From assembly GCF_010729305.1 (NCBI RefSeq), contig NZ_AP022574.1:4836001-4900000 (forward strand): 64,000 bases of DNA, read 5' to 3'. Under the pieces are notes generated by a model, which was not told the origin of the DNA, did no database searches, and was given only the letters and a program-made list of their open reading frames with translations. The DNA is from Mycolicibacterium psychrotolerans. Its GTDB lineage: Bacteria; Actinomycetota; Actinomycetes; Mycobacteriales; Mycobacteriaceae. Made by a program: the position numbers and the translations under genes. This document shows positions 40,068-47,042 of the stretch, piece after piece (the first letter of the stretch is position 1; the number at the start of each line of letters is the position of its first letter).

Positions 40068-40697
40068 TCAGGTCCGGCGCGCCCGCAGCAGCCAGGCCGG
40101 CTCGTCGACCCGCGTGCCCACCTCGAGACCGAGCGTTTCGGCGTGGACGTCGGTGACCACGCCGCGGTACGTCGTCTGACTGAGCTCCTCCACCGACCAG
40201 CCCGCTCCGAAGGCCCCGCGGAGGTCGCCTTCGCTGACCTGCGGCCCGAAGCCGCGGCCGGCATCGGAGAGCGCGAGCACGGCCACCAGCGCACCCGGCC
40301 GGGTGGCGCCGTGCAGGCTGCGCACATACCGCACCCGGTCTGCGTCGTCGAAGACGTGGAACAGGGCGCTGTCGACGACGGTGTCGAAGGCCGGCGACGC
40401 ACCGAGGTCGAGGGCGTCGCGGACGTCGAACCGTGCGTCGACGCCGCGGGCGGTGGCGTTGCGCCGGGCCTGCTCCACGGCGGTGGGTGCGCCGTCGACG
40501 CCGAGGACGTCATAACCCAGTCGGGTCAGCAGGATGGTGTGCTCGCCGGTCCCGCAACCGACGTCGAGCACGCGTCCGCGGATGTGGCCGGCGCGTTCCA
40601 GCGCGATGATCGCGGGCTGGGGCTCGCCGATGACCCATGGCGGGGTCTGGTTCTTGTAGAAATCGTCGAAGCGGGAGAGTGTGGGGGTCTGGTCCAT
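40068..40697 (-). CDS. SAM-dependent methyltransferase
   Basis: 209 residues from ATG 40697 (TTG 40712 possible). Class I methyltransferase with motif I VLDVGCGTGEHTILLTRLG, the acidic residue VLGVDGAPTAVEQAR, and motif IV region FDTVVDSALFHVF. The N-terminus (FDDFYKNQTPPWVIGEPQPA) resembles small-molecule (thiol/halide-type) methyltransferases. The substrate is unknown. It is convergent with the propeller gene (2-base gap) and divergent from the SnoaL-like gene, with inverted repeats between them. Confidence 0.82.
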   Translation of the reverse strand: MDQTPTLSRFDDFYKNQTPPWVIGEPQPAIIALERAGHIRGRVLDVGCGTGEHTILLTRLGYDVLGVDGAPTAVEQARRNATARGVDARFDVRDALDLGASPAFDTVVDSALFHVFDDADRVRYVRSLHGATRPGALVAVLALSDAGRGFGPQVSEGDLRGAFGAGWSVEELSQTTYRGVVTDVHAETLGLEVGTRVDEPAWLLRARRT

Positions 40698-40706
40698 TCG
40701 TCCAGT

Positions 40707-40735
40707 GTTCAACCTGAACGGAAGTTGAGGTCAAC
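40707..40735. promoter_or_regulatory. Inverted repeats in a divergent intergenic region
   Basis: GTTCA-ACC-TGAAC (40707-40719) and GTTGA-GG-TCAAC (40724-40735) are two perfect short inverted repeats with related halves, placed between the divergent methyltransferase and SnoaL-like genes. They look like a double operator; the regulator is unknown. Confidence 0.4.
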
Positions 40736-40767
40736 ATTGTATTCGGGGTCGACATGAATTCAGCACC

Positions 40768-41163
40768 GTGCCCGACACCGATGTGAGCACGGTCCTCGAC
40801 GTCGCCGACCGCCTGTTCGGCGCGATCGAGGACAGCGACGTCGCCGGCGTGCAGCAGTTGTTCAGTGCCGACATCGCGGTGCGCAAGACCGGGGACGACC
40901 GCGACAACGACCGCAGGCGGTCGGTCCGCATCATCGGCTGGTTCATCGACAGCACCACCGACCGGCGCTACGAGGTGCTGGACCGGCAGGTGTTCGGAGG
41001 CGGCTTCGTCCAGCAGCACATCCTGCATGCCCACGGCCGCAACGGCGCGGTGGTGACGATGCGGGTCTGCATCGTCATCAAGGTCGGCGCCGACGGACTG
41101 ATCACCCGGATCGACGAATACTTCGATCCGGCCGACATCGCGCCGCTACTCACAGACTCATGA
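40768..41163 (+). CDS. SnoaL/NTF2-like protein
   Basis: 131 residues from GTG 40768. An N-terminal helix (VLDVADRLFGAIEDSDVAGVQQLF) is followed by strands with RYEVLDRQVFGGGFVQQHILHA, VTMRVCIVIKV and ITRIDEYFDPADIAPLL. This is the cone-shaped alpha+beta barrel of the NTF2/SnoaL superfamily, commonly cyclases, isomerases or binding proteins for small hydrophobic ligands. The DEYFDP ending is typical. No specific activity can be assigned. It lies just upstream of the Rv3143-like gene, which seems to have its own leaderless promoter. Confidence 0.78.
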   Translation: MPDTDVSTVLDVADRLFGAIEDSDVAGVQQLFSADIAVRKTGDDRDNDRRRSVRIIGWFIDSTTDRRYEVLDRQVFGGGFVQQHILHAHGRNGAVVTMRVCIVIKVGADGLITRIDEYFDPADIAPLLTDS

Positions 41164-41206
41164 GCGCGCCGACGCCAGAAGGCCGTCCGGACGCCCGCGC
41201 CGCGGC

Positions 41207-41212
41207 TACGAT
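41207..41212 (+). promoter_or_regulatory. Leaderless -10 element for the Rv3143-like gene
   Basis: TACGAT matches the mycobacterial -10 consensus and lies 7 bases before ATG 41220. It decides the start at 41220 over the upstream in-frame ATG at 41160. Confidence 0.55.
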
Positions 41213-41219
41213 CGCGCCC

Positions 41220-41636
41220 ATGGTGGTGCCCTCATCGACGTCCGAGGCGCAACGTGTGCTGCGGGTCCTTGTCTACAGCAGCAACCCGAGGACTCGCGAG
41301 CAGGTGCGGCTGGCGCTGGGCAAGCGGGTGCACCCCGAACTCCCCGAACTGAGCTACCTCGAGGTCGCCACCGGCCCGATGGTGATCAGGCAGATGGACG
41401 AGGGCGGGTTCGACCTGGTGATCCTCGACGGCGAGGCCACCCCGGTCGGCGGGATGGGGATCGCCAAACAACTCAAGGACGAGATCGAACACTGCCCACC
41501 GGTGCTGGTGCTGACGGGACGGCCCGATGACGCGTGGCTGGCCCACTGGTCCCGCGCGGAGGCGGCGGTCCCCCACCCGATCGACCCCATCCGGCTCGGC
41601 GACGCCGTCGTGTCGCTTCTGCGCACCACCGCCTGA
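41220..41636 (+). CDS. Response-regulator receiver-like protein (Rv3143-like)
   Basis: 138 residues. A stand-alone receiver-like fold: LRVLVYSSNPRTREQVRLAL, FDLVILDGEATPVGGMGIAK with the Asp at the phosphorylation position, PPVLVLTGRPDDAWL and AEAAVPHPIDPIRL. The early acidic pair of true receivers is replaced by SSN, so phosphorylation is uncertain. It matches Rv3143, which also precedes nuoA. No output domain. The start at 41220 agrees with that homologue's length and with a leaderless promoter; an ATG at 41160 overlapping the previous stop would add 20 residues. A possible role in controlling complex I rests only on conserved linkage. Confidence 0.85.
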   Translation: MVVPSSTSEAQRVLRVLVYSSNPRTREQVRLALGKRVHPELPELSYLEVATGPMVIRQMDEGGFDLVILDGEATPVGGMGIAKQLKDEIEHCPPVLVLTGRPDDAWLAHWSRAEAAVPHPIDPIRLGDAVVSLLRTTA

Positions 41637-41664
41637 CCGCCACAGACGTGAAAAACCGTGCTGG

Positions 41665-41685
41665 CCTTGCCTTTTGGAGGCAAGG
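41665..41685 (+). terminator. Hairpin after the Rv3143-like gene
   Basis: CCTTGCC (41665-41671) and GGCAAGG (41679-41685) form a perfect 7-bp stem around a 7-base loop, 29 bases past the stop. A G run rather than a T run follows, so termination strength is uncertain. Confidence 0.55.
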
Positions 41686-41751
41686 GGGGATCCCGGAGGG
41701 ACGCCACTAGCGATACTAATCAAAATGTGTGGCTTGCATCGCGAACAGGGC

Positions 41752-41772
41752 TAGGCTGTGTGACAGCTCACA
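41752..41772 (+). promoter_or_regulatory. nuo operon promoter with a CRP-like site
   Basis: TAGGCT (41752-41757) is a plausible -10 element 45 bases before the nuoA start. TGTGT-GACAGC-TCACA (41757-41772) matches the CRP/Rv3676 consensus TGTGA-N6-TCACA with one mismatch and overlaps the -10 and start site. Binding there would be expected to repress rather than activate. No good -35 is seen. Confidence 0.45.
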
Positions 41773-41802
41773 TCGACAGCCCCCGAGGAGCGCCCGCGCA
41801 GC

Positions 41803-42177
41803 ATGAGCCTGTATACGCCGATCCTGGTGCTTGGTGCGATAGCTGCGGTGTTCGCCGTCGGTTCGGTGGGCATCGCGGTGCTGATCGGACCCCGCCGCTA
41901 CAACCGCGCCAAACTCGAGGCCTACGAGTGCGGCATCGAGCCTATGGACCCCTCGGACCCCGCTGCGGCGGCCACCGGCCAGCGCTTCCCCATTCGCTAC
42001 TACCTGACCGCGATGCTGTTCATCGTCTTCGACATCGAGATCGTGTTCCTGTACCCGTGGGCAGTGGCTTTCGACAGCCTCGGTCTGTTCGCACTGGTCG
42101 AGATGCTGCTGTTCATGATCATCGTCTTCGTCGCCTATGCCTACGTATGGCGCAGAGGAGGCCTGCAATGGGACTAG
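41803..42177 (+). CDS. nuoA: NADH-quinone oxidoreductase subunit A
   Basis: 124 residues. Membrane subunit of complex I with three helices. It contains RRYNRAKLEAYECGIEPMD, where the conserved Cys-Gly-Ile-Glu loop lies near the quinone site, and RYYLTAMLFIVFDIEIVFLYPWA, the most conserved helix of the family. GAGGAG is 12 bases upstream of ATG 41803. It is the first gene of a complete nuoA-N operon and overlaps nuoB by 10 bases. Confidence 0.97.
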   Translation: MSLYTPILVLGAIAAVFAVGSVGIAVLIGPRRYNRAKLEAYECGIEPMDPSDPAAAATGQRFPIRYYLTAMLFIVFDIEIVFLYPWAVAFDSLGLFALVEMLLFMIIVFVAYAYVWRRGGLQWD

Positions 42178-42722
42178 AGGAACGCCTCCCCGGCGGCATC
42201 CTGCTGTCCACCGTCGAGAAGGTGGCCGGCTATGTGCGCAAGGGTTCGCTGTGGCCGGCGACGTTCGGTCTGGCGTGCTGCGCGATCGAGATGATGGCCA
42301 CCGCCGGACCGCGGTTCGACATCTCGCGGTTCGGGATGGAACGCTTCTCGGCGACCCCACGCCAGGCCGATCTGATGATCGTCGCGGGCCGGGTCAGCCA
42401 GAAGATGGCGCCGGTGCTGCGCCAGATCTACGACCAGATGGCCGAACCCAAATGGGTGCTGGCCATGGGGGTGTGCGCGTCGTCGGGCGGGATGTTCAAC
42501 AACTACGCGGTGGTGCAGGGCGTCGACCACGTCGTGCCGGTCGACATCTACCTGCCCGGCTGCCCGCCCAGGCCGGAGATGCTGTTGCACGCGATCCTCA
42601 AGCTGCACGACAAGATTCAGCAGATGCCGCTCGGCGTGAATCGCGAGGAGGCGGTCAGGGAGGCCGAGCAGGCCGCGCTCGCGGTGCCGCCGACCATCGA
42701 ACTCAAGGGGTTGTTGCGGTGA
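42168..42722 (+). CDS. nuoB: NADH-quinone oxidoreductase subunit B
   Basis: 184 residues from ATG 42168, with AGAGGAGG upstream. Carries Fe-S cluster N2, the last electron carrier before quinone. The cluster-binding cysteines are visible: the CC pair in FGLACCAIEMM, MGVCASSGGMFNNY and YLPGCPPRPE. It begins inside the end of nuoA, which indicates translational coupling. All expected residues are present. Confidence 0.98.
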   Translation: MGLEERLPGGILLSTVEKVAGYVRKGSLWPATFGLACCAIEMMATAGPRFDISRFGMERFSATPRQADLMIVAGRVSQKMAPVLRQIYDQMAEPKWVLAMGVCASSGGMFNNYAVVQGVDHVVPVDIYLPGCPPRPEMLLHAILKLHDKIQQMPLGVNREEAVREAEQAALAVPPTIELKGLLR

Positions 42723-42750
42723 TGACCGCTCGCGGGAAGAACCAGGGATC

Positions 42751-43431
42751 ATGAGTGCTGACGGCAACGGCGGTGGCCCCGAGGTCATCGGCGTGCGGCG
42801 CGGCATGTTCGGCGCCAGGGGCAGCGGCGACACCTCGGGGTACGGTCGCCTGATCCGGCCGGTGGCGCTGCCCGGGAGCACGCCTCGGCCCTACGGCGGC
42901 TACTTCGACGGCGTGGTCGACGCGTTGACGACCGCGCTCGGCGACGACGTGATGGCCGAGTCGATCGAGCGTGTCGTCGTGTTCCGCGGCGAACTGACGC
43001 TGGAGGTACACCGGGACCGGCTGCTCACGGTTGCGCGGGCGCTGCGCGACGACGTCGCGCTGCGCTTCGAGCTGTGCCTGGACGTCAGCGGTGTGCACTA
43101 TCCCGAGGACGGCGGCCGCGAACTGCACGCCGTCTACCCGTTGTTGTCCATCACCCACAACCGGCGCCTCCGGGTGGAAGTGGCCGCGCCCGATGCCGAT
43201 CCGCACATCCCGTCGCTGTTCTCGGTGTATCCCACCACCGACTGGCACGAGCGGGAGACGTTCGATTTCTTCGGCATCGTGTTCGACGGCCATCCGTCGC
43301 TCACCCGCATCGAGATGCCTGACGACTGGGTCGGCCATCCGCAACGCAAGGACTACCCGCTGGGCGGGGTGCCCGTGGAGTATCACGGCGCGCAGATACC
43401 CCCGCCCGACGAGCGGAGGGCTTACAACTGA
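42751..43431 (+). CDS. nuoC: NADH-quinone oxidoreductase subunit C
   Basis: 226 residues from ATG 42751, with CAGGG a few bases upstream. Peripheral-arm subunit (30 kDa type). The signature HERETFDFFGIVFDGHPSLTRI and DDWVGHPQRKDYPLGG is intact. The N-terminal 40 residues are an actinobacterial extension. Separate from nuoD here (fused in E. coli). The stop overlaps the nuoD start as TGATG. Confidence 0.97.
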   Translation: MSADGNGGGPEVIGVRRGMFGARGSGDTSGYGRLIRPVALPGSTPRPYGGYFDGVVDALTTALGDDVMAESIERVVVFRGELTLEVHRDRLLTVARALRDDVALRFELCLDVSGVHYPEDGGRELHAVYPLLSITHNRRLRVEVAAPDADPHIPSLFSVYPTTDWHERETFDFFGIVFDGHPSLTRIEMPDDWVGHPQRKDYPLGGVPVEYHGAQIPPPDERRAYN

Positions 43432-44759
43432 TGACCGTTTCGCAGGGCCCACCCGAGCGGGTGGTCGTCGTCGGCGGCCAGGATTGGGACCAGGTCGTCA
43501 CGGCGGCGCGGCAGAACGCGGCCGAACACGCCGGCGAACGCATCGTCGTGAACATGGGACCTCAGCATCCGTCGACCCACGGGGTGCTGCGCCTGATCCT
43601 CGAGATCGAGGGCGAGACGATCGTCGAGGCCCGTTGCGGCATCGGCTATCTGCACACCGGGATCGAGAAGAATCTCGAATTCCGCACCTGGACACAGGGT
43701 GTCACCTTTGTCACCCGGATGGACTATCTGTCGCCGTTCTTCAACGAGACGGTGTATTGCCTGGGCGTGGAGAAGCTGCTCGACGTCACCGACGCGATCC
43801 CCGAGCGCGCGTCGGTGATCCGCGTGATGATGATGGAGCTCAACCGGATCTCCAGCCACCTCGTCGCATTGGCCACCGGTGGAATGGAACTCGGCGCGAT
43901 GACCGCGATGTTCCTGGGTTTCCGCGAACGCGAACTGATCCTGTCGGTGTTCGAGACCATCACCGGACTGCGGATGAACCACGCGTACATCCGGCCGGGG
44001 GGCGTGGCAGTCGACCTTCCCGCTGAGGCCATGCCGCAACTGCACGACCTGCTGACCCTGCTGCCCGAACGCCTCCGCGATCTGGAGAACCTGCTCAACG
44101 AGAACTACATCTGGAAGGCGCGCACGCTGGGGATCGGCTACCTCGATCTCACCGGATGCATGGCGCTGGGCATCACCGGTCCGATACTGCGCTCCACCGG
44201 TCTTCCGCACGACCTGCGCAAGACGCAGCCCTACTGCGGTTACGAGACCTACGATTTCGACGTCATCACCGACGACCGCTGTGACTCCTACGGCAGGTAC
44301 CTCATCCGGGTCAAGGAGATGCGGGAGTCCCTCAAGATCGTCGAACAGTGTGTGGACCGTCTGGAGCGGCTGGCAGACCAGCCGGTGATGATCGAGGACA
44401 AGAAGCTGGCGTGGCCGGCCGATCTCGAGGTCGGCCCCGACGGTCTCGGCAATTCACCCGAACACATCGCCAAGATCATGGGCCGCTCGATGGAGGGCCT
44501 GATCCACCACTTCAAGATCGTCACCGAGGGGATCCGGGTGCCCGCTGGACAGGTCTACGCGGCGGTCGAGTCGCCCCGCGGGGAGCTCGGGGTGCACATG
44601 GTCTCCGACGGCGGGACGCGGCCCTACCGGGTGCACTACCGGGATCCGTCGTTCACGAATCTGCAGGCGGTCGCGGCGATGTGCGAAGGCGGCATGGTGG
44701 CCGACGCGATCGCGGCGGTGGCATCGATCGATCCGGTGATGGGCGGGGTGGACCGGTAG
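43431..44759 (+). CDS. nuoD: NADH-quinone oxidoreductase subunit D
   Basis: 442 residues from ATG 43431. 49-kDa-type subunit that builds the quinone-binding site with NuoB. NMGPQHPSTHGVLRL holds the conserved His, followed by CGIGYLHTGIEKN, MMELNRISSHLV, IRPGGVAVDLP, and the C-terminal YRVHYRDPSFTNLQAV. It overlaps nuoC by one base and nuoE by TAGTG. Confidence 0.98.
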   Translation: MTVSQGPPERVVVVGGQDWDQVVTAARQNAAEHAGERIVVNMGPQHPSTHGVLRLILEIEGETIVEARCGIGYLHTGIEKNLEFRTWTQGVTFVTRMDYLSPFFNETVYCLGVEKLLDVTDAIPERASVIRVMMMELNRISSHLVALATGGMELGAMTAMFLGFRERELILSVFETITGLRMNHAYIRPGGVAVDLPAEAMPQLHDLLTLLPERLRDLENLLNENYIWKARTLGIGYLDLTGCMALGITGPILRSTGLPHDLRKTQPYCGYETYDFDVITDDRCDSYGRYLIRVKEMRESLKIVEQCVDRLERLADQPVMIEDKKLAWPADLEVGPDGLGNSPEHIAKIMGRSMEGLIHHFKIVTEGIRVPAGQVYAAVESPRGELGVHMVSDGGTRPYRVHYRDPSFTNLQAVAAMCEGGMVADAIAAVASIDPVMGGVDR

Positions 44760-45634
44760 TGAGTATCTTCCTCGAACTCGGGCAGCGGCCCGATGAACCC
44801 GGTCCGCCGATCCACGGCCCGGCGAGCTATCCGGTCGACGTGGCGACGCGGCTGCGTGACGACGCCGCGATCATCATCGCCCGGTACCCCGACTCGCGGT
44901 CGGCCCTGCTGCCGCTGCTGCATCTGGCGCAGGCCGAGGACGGTTGCCTCACTCCCGCCGGGATCGCCTTCTGCGCTGAGCAATTGGGGCTGACCGCCGC
45001 CGAGGTCACCGCGGTGGCGACGTTCTACTCGATGTACCGCCGCACACCGACGGGCGATTACCTGGTCGGCGTCTGCACCAACACGCTGTGCGCGGTGATG
45101 GGCGGCGACGCGATCCTGGAGAACCTGCAGGACCATCTCGGAATCGGCGCCGGACAGAGCACCCCGGACGGCCGGATCACGCTGGAGCACGTCGAGTGCA
45201 ACGCGGCGTGCGACTACGCACCCGTCGTGATGGTGAACTGGGAGTTCTTCGACAATCAGACGCCGTCGTCGGCACGCGAACTCGTCGACGCGCTGCGCGC
45301 GGGCGAACCACCGACGCCGTCGCGCAGCGGCTCGCTGTGCACCTTTCGCGAGACCGCCAGAACGCTTGCCGGACTTCCCCATCCGGACGGTGCCGACGAC
45401 GCGGCGACGGTCGGCGCTGCGACGCTGGCCGGGCTGCGCATCGCCCGGGAACGCGGCATGGGCGCCCCGGCCGCCGAGGGGCCCGCCCGCGACAGCACCT
45501 CCGATGCCACGGGACACGAGCAGGCCGAAGCGGCCGAGGCCGTCAAGGACGAGCCGGCACCTGGTCCGTCCGCGGATGTTCCCGCCCGCGGGCAGACCGA
45601 GGAGACCGATCCGACCGCGATGGACACACCATGA
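44759..45634 (+). CDS. nuoE: NADH-quinone oxidoreductase subunit E
   Basis: 291 residues from GTG 44759. Carries the [2Fe-2S] cluster N1a: GVCTNTLCAVMGG and VECNAACDYAPVVM give the four cysteines. The conserved core ends near residue 190. Beyond it lies a roughly 100-residue acidic, Ala/Pro-rich tail that looks disordered; the M. tuberculosis protein is also longer than the E. coli one. The stop overlaps the nuoF ATG (ATGA). Confidence 0.96.
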   Translation: MSIFLELGQRPDEPGPPIHGPASYPVDVATRLRDDAAIIIARYPDSRSALLPLLHLAQAEDGCLTPAGIAFCAEQLGLTAAEVTAVATFYSMYRRTPTGDYLVGVCTNTLCAVMGGDAILENLQDHLGIGAGQSTPDGRITLEHVECNAACDYAPVVMVNWEFFDNQTPSSARELVDALRAGEPPTPSRSGSLCTFRETARTLAGLPHPDGADDAATVGAATLAGLRIARERGMGAPAAEGPARDSTSDATGHEQAEAAEAVKDEPAPGPSADVPARGQTEETDPTAMDTP

Positions 45635-46950
45635 CCCCACTGACGCCCGTGCTCAGCAGCTTCTGGGACGAGCCCCAGCCGTGGACCCTCGAGACCTACC
45701 GCCGTCACGGTGGGTATCAGGCGCTGGAGCGTGCCCTGTCGATGAGCCCGGACGACGTCATCACCGCGGTCAAGGATTCCGGGCTGCGGGGCCGCGGCGG
45801 CGCCGGCTTCCCGACCGGCACCAAGTGGTCGTTCATCCCCCAGGGGGACGAGGGTCCGGCGGCCAAACCGCACTACCTGGTGATCAACGCCGACGAGTCC
45901 GAACCCGGCACGTGCAAAGACATGCCGTTGATGCTGACCACGCCGCATTTTCTCGTCGAGGGCGCGATCATCGCGGCGTATGCGATCCGCGCCCACCACG
46001 CGTTCATCTACCTGCGCGGTGAGGTCCTGCCGGTGCTGCGCCGGTTGCAGACCGCCGTCGCCGAGGCGTACGCGGCCGGCCATCTGGGCAACGACATCGG
46101 CGGTTCGGGCTTTGATCTGGAACTGGTCGTGCATGCGGGTGCCGGGGCCTACATCTGCGGCGAGGAGACCGCGCTGCTGGACTCGTTGGAGGGACGGCGC
46201 GGCCAGCCTCGGCTGAGGCCGCCGTTCCCGGCCGTCGCCGGGCTCTACGCGTGCCCCACCGTGGTCAACAACGTCGAGTCGATCGCCAGCGTGCCGCCCA
46301 TCCTGCGCAACGGCGTGGACTGGTTCCGGTCGATGGGCTCGGAGAAGTCGCCCGGATTCACGCTGTACTCGCTGTCGGGGCACGTGATGACCCCGGGTCA
46401 GTACGAGGCGCCGCTGGGGATCACGCTGCGCGAGTTGCTCTCCTATGCCGGCGGCGTGCGCGCCGGACACGAGCTGAAGTTCTGGACGCCCGGCGGATCG
46501 TCGACACCACTGCTGACCGGCGAACATCTGGACGTGCCATTGGATTACGAGGGCATGGCCGGTGTGGGGTCGATGCTGGGCACCAAGGCGTTGCAGATCT
46601 TCGACGACACCACGTGCGTCGTGCGGGCGGTGCGCCGCTGGACGCAGTTCTACGCGCACGAGTCCTGCGGCAAGTGCACACCGTGCCGGGAGGGCACGTA
46701 CTGGCTGGCGCAGATCTACGAGCGCCTCGAGACCGGCCGGGGCACCGAGGAGGATCTCGACAAGCTGCTCGACATCTCCGACAACATCTTCGGGAAGTCG
46801 TTCTGTGCGTTGGGCGACGGCGCCGCCAGCCCGATTATGTCGTCGCTGAAGTACTTCCGCGACGAGTACGAGGCGCACCTGGATCCCGCCGGGTGCCCCT
46901 TCGACCCGTACGCGTCGATGCTCGCGGCACCGGAAGGAGTGGGCGCATGA
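45631..46950 (+). CDS. nuoF: NADH-quinone oxidoreductase subunit F
   Basis: 439 residues. Site of NADH oxidation: GLRGRGGAGFPTGTKW (FMN/NADH site), YLVINADESEPGTCKD, and AYICGEETALLDSLEG. The [4Fe-4S] cluster N3 is bound by SCGKCTPCREGT and a later Cys in FGKSFCALGDGA. Its last codons (EGVGA) and stop form GGCGCATGAC. The same sequence recurs 92 bases later at the real nuoG start, because a palindromic element lies between. Confidence 0.98.
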   Translation: MTPLTPVLSSFWDEPQPWTLETYRRHGGYQALERALSMSPDDVITAVKDSGLRGRGGAGFPTGTKWSFIPQGDEGPAAKPHYLVINADESEPGTCKDMPLMLTTPHFLVEGAIIAAYAIRAHHAFIYLRGEVLPVLRRLQTAVAEAYAAGHLGNDIGGSGFDLELVVHAGAGAYICGEETALLDSLEGRRGQPRLRPPFPAVAGLYACPTVVNNVESIASVPPILRNGVDWFRSMGSEKSPGFTLYSLSGHVMTPGQYEAPLGITLRELLSYAGGVRAGHELKFWTPGGSSTPLLTGEHLDVPLDYEGMAGVGSMLGTKALQIFDDTTCVVRAVRRWTQFYAHESCGKCTPCREGTYWLAQIYERLETGRGTEEDLDKLLDISDNIFGKSFCALGDGAASPIMSSLKYFRDEYEAHLDPAGCPFDPYASMLAAPEGVGA

Positions 46951-47042
46951 CTCCCCCCCGCGAGCAGACACGAACTCCGGCTGAATTCGGCAAAACAGTG
47001 CGAGTTTGTGTCTGCTCGCCGGACGAGGGGGTGGGCGCATGA
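46947..47042 (+). CDS. 31-codon bridging ORF in a palindromic insertion
   Basis: The ATG at 46947 overlaps the nuoF TGA (ATGA). The frame stays open for 31 codons and ends in EGVGA with a TGA that overlaps the nuoG ATG at 47039 in the same way. It therefore relays ribosomes from nuoF to nuoG. The peptide has no recognisable fold. It arose from insertion of a palindromic element and duplication of GTGGGCGCATGAC, so it is probably a by-product that preserves coupling rather than a functional protein. Confidence 0.45.
   Translation: MTPPREQTRTPAEFGKTVRVCVCSPDEGVGA
46960..47019. repeat. Palindromic element inserted between nuoF and nuoG
   Basis: GCGAGCAGACACGAACTC (46960-46977) and GAGTTTGTGTCTGCTCGC (47002-47019) are inverted repeats with 17 of 18 matches and a 24-base centre. 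The whole is flanked by copies of GTGGGCGCATGAC (46939-46951 and 47031-47043). Elements with GCGAGCAGAC-type arms are, to my memory, a recurrent kind of short palindrome in mycobacterial genomes. As RNA it would form a long hairpin inside the nuo message. Confidence 0.75.
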
